Shown piece by piece: positions 12,501 to 25,000 of a stretch of DNA of 64,000 nucleotides. The DNA is from Synchiropus splendidus. Taxonomy: Eukaryota; Chordata; Actinopteri; Syngnathiformes; Callionymidae. The DNA is taken from contig NC_071336.1 in assembly GCF_027744825.2 (NCBI RefSeq), forward strand, positions 24,522,501 to 24,586,500, read 5' to 3'. The first letter of the stretch is position 1, and the number at the start of each line of letters is the position of its first letter. The translations under genes were made by a program, and so were the position numbers. Under the pieces are notes generated by a model. That model saw only the letters and a list, made by a program, of their open reading frames with translations. It searched no databases and was not told the DNA's origin.

Positions 12501-15500
12501 TATTTAATGTATCAAGCTGTTACTGACAGTGAAAAGACTTTGGAGCACGATTTCAAGTTTTCCACGGCTGAATTCATTTCCATTGATTCCATTATTTGTG
12601 TATTACAAGCATGAACTGGTGCGAGCGCGTGCTTAACTTCCATCCGCGTCTTCTTATTAAGGTGAAATTATTAGACATTTATATTCCCACTCAGGCCTCC
12701 CAGCGGATTCCAGTAAACTGGTTCAGCAAGTACAGGCAGACAAAATAAAACATGCTCTTAAAACACCAGAATATGTTTAACAGCTTGTTTCCCATGTTTG
12801 CTGCCAGTGTGGCCAGATAGTAGTTTGCCGGAACCGGCTTCGCGCTCCTCAGCTATGTCACAGACAGGCGACTTCACCGTCCTGCGGCCGGTCCAAGCTT
12901 TAATGTGTTGTGTTGTGGCTCAACTTTGCCGTTTGTTTGTGGCTCCTCTTTTGTTTTTTAACAAGCCGACAGCTTACTGACATATCTGAGACCACAGGAC
13001 CAGCCGCACTGCTGGTGTCCATGCGTCACCAGCCGAGATGAAGCCCCAAAAGCGCCAAACAAGCAAGTTTACATTCACCAGAAACCTCACAGGATTTCAC
13101 TGTGTCTGCGTATAAATACACTTTTAATAACAGCACAGCCCACCAAGTTTAGGTTTTAAATGAAAGTGCTGCGCCAGTCCAGCAGATGTGTCGAATAAGA
13201 ATCTTTTTAAACGCTGCCTTTGTCTGACTGGACAGATATGCTGAGTGTAAAACAGTGCAGATGTGAACAGCAGGAGTGAGAGTTTAGAAAACTTCATCAA
13301 ACTATGTGCTGCCCTTTGGGACTGAGTTGATATATATTAGTTATCATTTCATTAGCACTTAAATATATTTCAAGTACTCATATTGTTAAGTTAAAAATAA
13401 AGTACTGGTGGTTCACGAATGTCAGCATTAGCTTTCCAAGCTCTAAAACAGGGAAGGGACTCTAAAAGTATAGAGTCGACTTGTTTCTTTGAAAATAAAT
13501 GCTGAAATATGAACATGATTCATCCTTGATGTCATGTTTTGGATGCTCTGACCTGTGATGTGTGTCCTCAGGGAGATCCTGGACCGATCGGTGCCGCTGG
13601 GGCGCGAGGATCGCCGGTGAGTGAATTGAACCAGTGACACCACTTTATGGTCATTGACCTAAAACAAGACATTTTTCAAGATTTATTTGGTCATTCACTC
13701 ATTCAATTGCACTTAGTTTGCACGATTGAGGGTTTTAAAACAAAATATAAAATGATATTTAAAATGCCTGAAATATCTAGAGAGAAAAACTGAAGTTAGT
13801 GTAGTTTATAGTGTGTGAAACTACAAGTGGCAGCGATGCAACCCGGCAGTTGAAATTTCTTGATTGATATCAATAAAACACAAGGAAAATTATACTTCAA
13901 CAAATGCATGCAGAAAATGAAGAACAGGCTTTATGAACAGAAGTGTAAGTGGCTCTTCAAAATCAATACTGATGTACTTTTCTTGAGAAAATGGCTCGGT
14001 AACTCATACTAGCTGTCTGTCAATGATTTAGAGTTTAATGGACCTCATATTAATAGTGATAAAACACTTGACTTTTTCCTACTTTAGTTGACTCAGATAT
14101 CTTCATAGCCCACTGAATGACGAATAATTATTAGCGCATCTATTCCATAAACACCATCTTTGTTTATGGACATGTTGGCAGCATATTTTGAAAACAATAT
14201 TATTCAATAAAGCCATATTCAATGTTATAACACACAGTTGTGTCAGGAAGATGGTGAGACCTTCACAGCTTTAAACAATACAACTGTGCTGCAGAAAATC
14301 TTATGAATATATAATAAAGAAAGTGGCATTTTTCCCAGCAATGTACAACTGAAAACTGACATCTACAGCCTTGAATATACGTTTGAACATTTTTATTATC
14401 GCCACTCACTGCTTGTGGAATTTATTCCATTCTCAGTTTGCAATGTGGCTGAATTTTATTTTAACAGTGAGAAAAGATTAAAATAACTTCATGCTGTGAA
14501 ATGTTCTGATGTTAACATGCTATGTCTCTTAAAATTCCAGCCTGCAAAACGCATCACTGTCCCACCCCACGCCGCAGAAGACCAAGCACAAATAAAGCAA
14601 ACAGCGCTCTTAATGCATCCTAGCAGCTACTTTCCACTATAAACTTTTATTCCTGTTGAATATGGGTTAAAAGCCCTCTCCTCGTCAAGTTGGTGCTCAA
14701 GCGAGACACTTGTGGGAAAAACAATACTTGTTAAACCTTTTTTAAATGTTTAACGCTGCCTGTTGATGTTGCAGCTTTACCAGCGTCGTAACACGCAAAG
14801 GCCTTGTACTGGGATCATAAGGAGATGGCAGGAGATGCACCTGAAAAACTTTTGAAATGTCCAGTCCAACAATATTGAAGTCACTTTTATCACTAATCAT
14901 CAAATAAAATAAATAATACAAATTTTAATGCCAATAAAAACACGTGACAATTGTTGTTTGAAGTCACCTAAAATGATTTGAAACGCATCAATGAGCTATT
15001 ATAATTCTAAATCATGAAAGAGTTGTGATTTCCCTTTCAACTTTACCATCAGGGTGCTCCCGGACCGCCCGGAAAAGCCGGACTGGAGGGACCCCAGGTA
15101 GGAAACTTCTGACCCAAGTACCTTGAAACTGACTTCACAACATATTGTTTTACTTTTATTATTTTTTCTCAGGGAGAGCAAGGGTCTCCAGGTCCTCCAG
15201 GTCCACCCGGATTAAAGGGGCCTCTGGTTTGTGATCTTTATTTGTCCCAAAATGTCTTATATAACTGATGTTATAAAGTGAAATGATCAGTCTACGGTGG
15301 ACTATGATGGAAACACTTTTTTTTTTATTATTATTGTAGCCGTGCCTTTAGTTCAATGCGAATGATTACAAGGAGGCTGTAGTTCTCCCAAGTGTGCAAC
15401 ACGCATCTATATTTCTTCTTTCCCAGTCGCCAACTTCGACAACACCGAACAGTGAGACCGTCACTTCCTCTCCCTTCAAAATAAAAGATTACTCAACAGT

Positions 15501-18500
15501 AGGATACGCATCAGCAAGACACAGAGTACCTTTCGTATCTCCCACCCCCTGGAAAAGAAACCTCCCCGTTTCTAAACAAAGTGCAAAACAACATACAAAC
15601 ACATTCAATCCTCTTCATTTTACACATCTAACCGTGTATGCCCCAAACTTACACACATGAAAAGATAAAAATGTAGTAGTGACCGAAACAAATATGGTTC
15701 AAACTTCACCCTTTAATAAGTGACAAAATCTTCCAAGTGAACAGGCTTCTTAATCTGCCGTCCAGTACTGGATACCACAGGCTTTGACTGAACGGATGAC
15801 TGAAATTCTTCCCCAACCCATGGACTCAATTGCGAACTAACACTGTTCACAAATGTCTGAGGTTCGGTCACAGCATCTTTCACTGACACACCAAGATGAG
15901 GACGCCGAGAAGGAGCGTCTGCATTAGTGTGTTGTGGGCCATCTTTGACCGTGAGTTATGGGCAATTGTGTGGGCCGTGAGACAGTTCCGACACTATACT
16001 GGTGCAGCTTCTTTCAGTATCATAACGGATGATGCCATGTCGATTGACAAGGATCCTACTGGACGTAGAGCTCGGTGGCTCCTGGAATTGGACCCTTCTA
16101 ACTGGAGTACACAAAACAAAGATTACCCAACAGTAGGATATGCATCAACTATAATATACAGGAGAATATCTTACATTATCTACCATACAAGGAGTTTAAG
16201 TTTATACCTGTGAAATGTGTATTTGAATGTGTGTGAATGTAAACCCCATTCAGCCTCTTCCTCTCTTTCAGAGGAATCTTAAATTCAAAACCAGAACTCT
16301 ATCAATGTAAATCAGCTCACCTTAAACTTTCACATATTAAACACCTTCATCCGTTAAACCCATCCCGCAATAGGTGGCACGGTGTCGAGTAGATCAGTGA
16401 AACTCAGTGGCCATGATGTATTGACTGATCGCTGGACTTCATGCTATTCGTGTACTCTGCTGCCCTCATGCGGTCAACATGAGGTAGTAAAAGCTACTGT
16501 TACATGGTGAGAACTCTTCTTTTTCGTCTGATTTTTGGACAAATGGAGAGAACTGTGGGCACTTGATTAGAATTAAAATAAATTCCATCAACCTCCCTGG
16601 CCATCAACATGCTCGAGCAAAGTTTTATTGCAAAGCAGATGCTCATTTAATTTTTTTTTTCTCATTCCTTTGATGCTCTGTCTCTTTTTGTCCAGGGAGT
16701 TCAGGGTCCTCGAGGGCTGCCAGGGGAGCTGGGTCGAGAGGGACCCAAGGTCTGTCCTGCCAAACATTAAAAATACCATCCCAACCCAATCCAGCGCTGC
16801 GCTTCAGCACGACAACATTTGGTCTGCGTTGTCAGTTTGTTTACGGCGTCTGTGAAAATGTCGCCTTCAGTTTGTTTCACAGCAAATCTCACTGGTGTCT
16901 GATCAGAGAATTAAGAATTCAACCTGACACCCCATTACTTGGCAGAGCCATGATGACTGCAGCTCAGTGCTGTGATCTTATCGCCTGTTTCTTTTGACAA
17001 GCACCTCTTATTTGGTCTCCTTAACAGTCGCCTTAATTGAAGTGTTGGTTGTGTTTGCTGATAAGTGGCCCATCCCCGTCTGTTCGTGGTCTCCTCCACA
17101 GATCCATTATTTCTCCCGCTTACATCAAGCAAGTGACTCTAAGTGCCTTTAAGCACAGACACCAGTGTGGCTGTGTCGCTGACCTTCAGCCAAGTATGAG
17201 TCGTGGACCGTACTGTATGTAACTGATGGCCACTCTGGACACTGTGTTCCATACTTTCATTCGTAGAGAGAGTGTCGGCAGTCAGAAAAATACACAGAAA
17301 TGTAACATACAATGAAATGATTTAGTGTGTAATGGACCGATAAAATAGCTGACATTGTCATATTTTATTTGCAATAATTATTAGCGCATCATTTTCCATA
17401 AATTCTTTGTTTATGGAGATGTTGGCAGTATATTTGGACAACAATATCATTTAATAAAGCAATATTCAATGTTATAACACATGAGACCTTCACAGCTTTA
17501 AACAATACAACTGTGCTGCTGAAAAGCTTGTGTATATATAACAAAGAAAGTAGCATTTTCCCCAGCAATATACAACTTACAGCAGCCCAAACTGACACCT
17601 TGAATATACATTTGAACATTTTATTATCGCCACTCACTGCTTGTGGAATTTATTTCATTCTCGGTTTGCGATGTGGCTGAATTTTATTTTACATTCTGAG
17701 CAAAAAATGTGAGGACAAATACAAAGAAATATAACCTGGCAGAGGAACACAATCTTTCACAGAAGAAGAAGAAATGTTGGGAAAGTAAAATGAAAAAAAA
17801 ACAACAACAACAAAGTATTTAAATGTGAGTCAAAACGGACAAAAAATGTGAGAATGTACATTTTGTTTGTTGCAAAACATAGGCCTGAAATTTCTGTACA
17901 AATTTACTTCAGGCAAGGAAGACAGGTAAAGTAAAATGTAAATACCCTGTGCTCCTCCAAAGAGGTGAGTCACCACTGATGTGATTGGGGCTGATGATTC
18001 ATGAGCATTCAGTGCTGTCTCTGGCGGATGGAACTAACAAAGTGTTTCTATTTTTATTTTCGGCTCTAGTTATTATTACAGATTTTTTAAAATGTTTTTT
18101 TCCCCATTTAGGGCAAGTGTGGTGACCCAGGTGCTGCTGGTCCTTTTGGTCCACCAGGTGAAAAAGTAAGTGGACGTTTGTCATTTTTGAAATAAAAAAA
18201 TAAAAAGTTGAAATAGAAATTAAGTTTTGCAGGAAAAAAAACAGATTTTACAAATGTAAGAAGAATAATTATATTCAATAAAAGTGAAAAAATATCAACA
18301 GAACTAAGAAAAAGATTAAACAATGCAATAAAAAAATGAAGCTAAAATGAATACCAAAAATATATATTTAATTTTCATTTCTTTTTTTTTTTGGAGGTTT
18401 GACTTTTGAAGACTGTAAAGGACTTAATTCATGTAAACCCCCATATGTTACCGGGTCACAACTGGGCCACCGACGTGCCCACAGTTGTTTATTCTCAGAC

Positions 18501-18985
18501 ACTATAGTGGGCTGACCTGAGGATACAACCGCTTCCAAAGAGGACAGGGGATCAATGAAATCAAACAGTTGCTCCATCTCTGCTCTATAGCTCTGAATAA
18601 GTTCCTCTCTTTAGCTCAAGGAAAAACAAAACCCATTTGAACTTCTTGAGAAGCATATTCTGGAATTGCCAATCAGAAAATAAAACTTCACCAGCCAGTC
18701 ACCAGTGTTTAGTGCAATGAAAACAACCAGTCAATGGACCAATAACATCTGTATTTGGCTGCTCACTCCAAAGTGAATAGATTCTATATTTTGCTACTGA
18801 AGGTGAAAGGCCGATATTAATACAAGACGAAACATGTTTTCAGAATCAGAAAACTTTATTAATCCTGAGGGAAATTCTGTTCATAACATGCTCTGTACAC
18901 AACATATAATGATAAGATGATATAAATGTCTATAAAAATCTCTAAAAAAAATCAATAAAATGAATATCTCTAAAGTAAAATAACT

Positions 18986-19029
<44 letters not shown>

Positions 19030-22000
19030 GCAGAATACTGTGCAGAAGATCTTATAAACAATGTGCAAGAAAATGCAGATTCAAGAACAGAATGAACAGA
19101 ATACCGTGCCAAAGAATCCTTCACTTCAATTTTACAGGGATGAATTGTACATTTTTATTGCCACAGGAAGAAAGGACTTCCTGTGGTGCTCGGTCTTTCA
19201 GATGGGTAGTTTCAGTCTGTTGGTCCATGTGCTACTGTATTGGACCAGGAGCTGATGGGGGTGGGTTGTTGTCCAGGATGCTCCTTAGTTTCAGGAGCAT
19301 CCTTCTCTCCATAACCGTCTCTAAAGAGTCCACTCTCACCCCCACCACATCACCAACTTCGCGGCTGAGTTTGTTCAGTCTGGACACCACCGACTCGCAA
19401 AACATTTTTCATCTGCATCATTCTTCACTATTCAAGCACTTCTTAAGGGGAAAAAAAAAATCAAAGTCACAGCCGCAGTTTTAATTTCTCTGATCCTATC
19501 AGGCCAGATAACAAGCGTTATCATCCCCAAACCAAAAAAAAAAAAAAGAAGATTTCTCAAGCCCTATCCTTAAAATGAATTTTTAAAATGCAAATTCAAT
19601 CACATCAAGTCTCAAAAGTTGCAGATAACAAGCCCTCTTGGCAGATGCCGGCGCTGCAGCAGCACCACAGTTATTAAGGCAGCAGGGTGATTGCCATCAG
19701 CACCCAGTCAAGACATTATCATCCAAACGCCTTGATCTGGGTCACGTCATGTGTTTTTCAAGCCAACAGAAGTGACAGGATGTTTTGTCTCTGATCCTTT
19801 CAAGGGGGTTGGGATGTGTAAACAAAGAGATAAGACTGAGGAAACAATGTCATAGATGCTCATGTGTTCTGAAAAAAGCTGATGGATTTGTAACACGGTG
19901 CCAGACATGTCAATCAGGTGACGCGGCGATTGGACGTTGAGTTGTATGTTATTATAAGACGCCTCAAGTGACAGACAAGGTGCGTTTATGTGAATTTCCT
20001 AGCAGGAGATGGATGGAACATAAATTGGTCTCAGAAAGTTAGTTCATCGGCGGTTGAATTGGCTCTGAATGAAAAGGCCTTTAAGGTATGAAAACATGTC
20101 TGAGTGGCTCACAAGACGGGTGCTGACCCGGATCCCTGATAATCTCCATCTGCATGAATACATTACAAATGTGGAAGAAACACTTCTGCATGACCTTGAA
20201 CAGTTAGCGCCCTGATCGGTCGGTCTGCTGAATTTCTATTTTTTTCTTTTAGTGGCTGTTACAGTGTGAATCTGTTGCCTGGCCTTGGGTTTCATGAGCG
20301 AGAACACGCGCTTCAAATATGTACACTTCACAAAGGAGTGTGTTGCAGTCAAAAAGAGAGTTAAATAAATGATGGTTACTCATGTAACCCAGGTTCTATG
20401 AATATGTGCAATATGCATTGTACAGCAGACAGCGCCATCTGGTGGCCTCTGAAAACTAGGACGCCGTTTCCTGAAACCTCATCTACCATGACTACCTGCG
20501 GCATCTGAATGAGAACTGATGATCGTGAGGAACCAGAATCGACACAAGGAATCAGACCCAGATTCGGTCAAATTCAAATGACCCTATTTTACATGACCTA
20601 CAAAGATGAGTGTTCAAGCTCCACCCTTCGGCAGGTTAGCAAGAGGGGAAGTGCTGAGAATTGATGTGGAAATTTCTAAAACTATCTGAATTTTCTGGCT
20701 GCTTTTGGTCACTTTGCATGTGAACAACCGTTTAAGTTCAAACTTAAGGGAGCAGAGAGTGACATCTAGTGGGCTTTGAGAATGACAACACTGTTTCATG
20801 GCTCTTTATCAGCAGCTCCGGTAGGTAAACACACACCACTGTAAACTCACAACCTTCTCCGTACATCATGGAAAAAGCAGTGTGCTGAGTTGTTGCTGAG
20901 CCCCAGATACATAGAGGCCGATCTTCGCTCTCCTGGGAGAGATCAATCGTGGAGCCCAAAAATCCAGAGGCACAGGGTGAACAGAGTTACGGGAGCCTGG
21001 TCAACAGTCCATCATGGCGGACGGCATTAAGTGAAGACGACACAGGCCTCCTGCAATCACAGTTTCTTAACACCTCGTCTTCTTTCAAGTCATCTCAAAA
21101 TCCTCTTTGATGCTCCGGATCAGGACATGACATGTGACCCCAAGACAGTAAAACAGCCATAATCTACTTTTAGAAAGGCAGACTTGCGTTTGGTGGCGCA
21201 AGTGCATCCTTTTTATTCCACCCGCCGCCTTCTTCTGAGGCTTGAAAAACATCTATACAGCATCAAATGATTGGGTTGGAAAATGAAGCCATGAAAAGGA
21301 GCAGCGGCATCCTTATCACAGGTTTCTGAAAGGGCCAATACTTTTGGACACTTAAAAGAGAGGTCTTGAAAATTCAAACGGCAGCCGGGATTACTGAGGG
21401 CACTATTAATTCCCTCTGAGGGATCAGGGTGTGATTCGGGTGACAGCTTTCTCTTCCCTGAAGCAACCTCATTTTCTGTCTCTTCCCTCTGATCCTGTCA
21501 GCCAGTTCTTATTCCAGCAGACTGCAGTTGACTTTCACTGTCAATGACAGACGCGAGTTTAATGTCACCGGTGAGGGAGAAACGTTTCTGCAGCGTTATG
21601 ACCAGAAATGTCAACCTGTCCTGTTTGATTAGCAACCCTCCCACCTGTTTCCCGGCAAAACATTTTTAAAATGGAAATGCAGATACAGTCAGCATACATT
21701 GCCACTGTAAATAAATTCCATCATTGTTATCATAGTGCTTTTAATTCGATTTACAATAAACGAAAATGCTCAGCCATGGAATTGTGTTTGACAATTCAAG
21801 CATTTCATCAAATGGAGATGCTGCTTTTTGGAACGTCTTGTGAGCCACCTGAACATGTTTTCATACCGGATTAATCACAAAAAAGAAGAGAGAGGAAGGA
21901 GATGAAACACGATCCTCACTATTATTTCAGTACGCTCAAAGAATCAATGATTATTTCATTTATTTCAATACTAGTAAATCCTCTTAAAATAACCGGTTTA

Positions 22001-25000
22001 TATTCTGAATGGTGAATCATTGTCTCAATGTGTGTCACATACATCATATGATCAGGTAAATAATCTGGTAAACTAGTCACATTTAATTTCTTAACTTCAG
22101 ATTACAAGTGTCTGTATGTGTTGTATCTAAATGAAATGAATTTAAAATCTTTGAAAAATTTATAGAAATTGACACATTTTTTTCCATCAGTTCTAACATG
22201 CTTTCACCTTGCCAGGGTTCAACCGGTGAGTCTGGATTACCAGGGCTGCCCGGTTCTGCTGGGCTACCAGGGTTTAAAGGTCATAGAGTAAGTGTTAACT
22301 CTGGTATCCTCAACATTATCTTCAGTCATTATTCTAATGCTATTTCTATATTTTCAGGGAGAGACAGGGGAGACGGGTCCGAAAGGAAAACAGGTATTTT
22401 CCATTCACCTTAGATTCATACACATATAGATATCGAGGCTGCAAACAAAGCTCATCCATGAAGAATCGTTCCAGGTTCTCAATAAGTGCGTCCACTTGGT
22501 GGCCCTGTGCGTTGCATTAAGACTTGTAAAAGGCAAGAATACTATATCTTTCTCATCCGTGTTTAGGTTTATATAATATATAGAGAGAATACTTTATATA
22601 TCCATACCATCTGTGGATGTTCCTTATGAAGACGCATGAAAAATAAAAGTAAAGATAAAAATAAATATTGGAGAGGAGAGGAAGGAAACTGATTTGCCTG
22701 ACAGTAAATGACATTTTTTTTTTACTATTTGTAAACAAATGCAGCAACTAGCAGGTGTTTTAACAAAAGGTGTGGTGAGGAGCATATTTCTCATCATAAC
22801 AAATGGATTTTACTTACAAACCACGCACAATAAAATGAATAAATGATCAAGTAAATCAGCTGCTCTGTTGTCTGTTACTTTGCCTGATGAGAGAAGGAAC
22901 ATGAGGAACACACTCCACATCCTGCTGTTGTCAGTATGCGAACAAAGTCGAGGGACCAAGTCTGTGAATCACTCCGTTGCCTTCATGTGCAGCACAGAAC
23001 AGAGTGATGGCCCAGAGGAGCAGAAAGAGAGAGAGAATGTGTGTGTGAGTGTGCACGTAGCTGCTTCGGGATGAGGTTGCAAAGCCACACGCGAGCTAAA
23101 AAGTGTGGTTTGTTAAAGGTCACCACTCGCCAATTCCCATCCCCTCTCGGTGGGTTTCTCTTATTGGCTGCTAGTTGTAATCATGACCTTTTGTTTTACA
23201 CACATCCACACAGCTCGCACACACTCACTGAAGATGTGCACTCACAAGATCCTCTAACAAAACATTGATTGCAGGCTGCAGCACGTATCCCTGGCTGCCA
23301 AACACACAATTACACACACAATACTGGGTTAAAAAAAAAAAAGTAAATGATGGAGTTTTGGTGCGTCTGTTTGCAGGGGGAGCGAGGCAGAGATGGAAAT
23401 CCGGGTGATCCTGGTGTACCTGTAAGTTACTGTCTCTTGCTTTCAATAGGGGGCAGCAGAGCATAGATGTTCTGAACAGCTCGGCTATTGCAGTTGTGTG
23501 TATTTTGGGGAACGTCAGTGTGATCATGGGGACAAGGTTTTTAGTTGCTTATGTAAGTTCTGTGTATTTGAACATGGGGTGATGATCATAACAAAAGGAG
23601 CGAACCTCAGGAAAAATAATCTCTGACACTATTTTGAGAACGGCCTCCCTCCTCCATGTCGAACGTCATAAAAATGGATAAAAAAAAGCCAGAAGTCGGC
23701 GAGAGTGCACTGTGACTGATGCGTCATGACGCTGCTATTAACACACTTCTAATTGCTGTTTATGCATATAATCACAATGACATTCATCTGGCTTCTGTAT
23801 TTTAAGACACACAATTATATCTTTGTTTACGCAGACCATGAAAAATGACGTTTGTAGCTAAAAGGAGGTGGAAATAAGCTGGCAGATGGTTGTTCTGCAA
23901 TGCTGACTCCACACTATTATGTAGAATTGACGCTCGTGCTGACACCAGTTCAGACATGAAACAATCCCTGACAAATGTTTGGTCAAGTTTGACAGAGTGA
24001 ACCGTCTTGATACAAGCTTTATTTACAGCTGTAGGCTATTTTAGACTTAGGCTTCTTACAGGCTCATTCATGACTCGGATTGAAACGTCATGTATGTTCA
24101 CATGAACTGTTGATTCATTGGAATTTATTGGCTTGGAATGATCAGATTATGGCAGTGATCGCTGCTAATAAATGTAATGGGAATGACAACGAAATAAGTA
24201 TGGAAAGAAAATACACAGCGCAGTGAAAAAGGTATGATGGAAAGCTGCTTATGAGGCCAATATAAATGAAAACCTGCACAGTGTTTTAAAACCTGAAGCG
24301 GCAGGTAACCTTTCTCCTGAATAAAGCGCTGTTTGTGGGGCTACTCTTGTCTTCATGCAAGCAGTGTGATATCAGGGTCTGTGCAAAACCTGGTGTTTTA
24401 GATTTCATCTTGGTGTGGTGGTTTTATGTCTCAGACTCACAGCTTGAAGGTTGTTGGTTTGAGTGTGGCGGCAGGGAGTGTGTGGAGTTACTGTTCTTCC
24501 TCTTGTGTGAGCTTCTTCCCTCAGTCTTCAGTCAGTGGTGAGGAGTGTGTGTCAGTGGTGGTCTGTCTGTATGTGTTCTGTGATTGACTGGCGACTTGTC
24601 CAGGGTCTCCTCCGCTTCGCACCCCAGTTGCCTGGGCTAGGCTCCGGCCCCCAGTGACCTTATTAATGGAATCAAAAAATGAGATTAACTGAGATACCAG
24701 TTGCATATTAGCCTGGTTTAGAATCAATTTCTTCCTTCTATCAAACCCTGCAATACATTTTTATTTTCAACATTCATTTTTCTTTGCGACTCTTAATAAC
24801 GTTTGACTTACTCTGCACTCTAAAAATGGGTTAGCGTGACATTAAAAATGAAAAGTTTGCATTACATTTTTTAATAGTCACAACTACCTCAATTGGAAAA
24901 AAGTTCAGACAATAAACGACACATTTGGGGATATATAGTTTAGTAGTATAAGTGTTTCAGTTGACAACCAAAATAATGTAGCTGAGCTAAATATATATCC

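Larger units (their letters stand above)
5541..13571. other. col21a1 intron w14-w15, 8.0 kb
   Basis: I found no collagen-like exon in this span. It holds two LINE ORF2-tail relics (6690-6880 minus, 12090-12346 plus) and a perfect hairpin at 11215-11270. Low-repeat stretches at about 9290-9790 and 10900-11130 could hold regulatory sequence, but nothing in them proves it. Confidence 0.6.
18166..22215. other. col21a1 intron w19-w20, 4.0 kb
   Basis: Holds a minus-strand LINE 3' end with an AT microsatellite (18840-19405) and two solo right arms of the paired-motif inverted-repeat family (20431-20505, 20757-20803). About 19800-20380 and 20810-22195 are unassigned. Confidence 0.6.
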
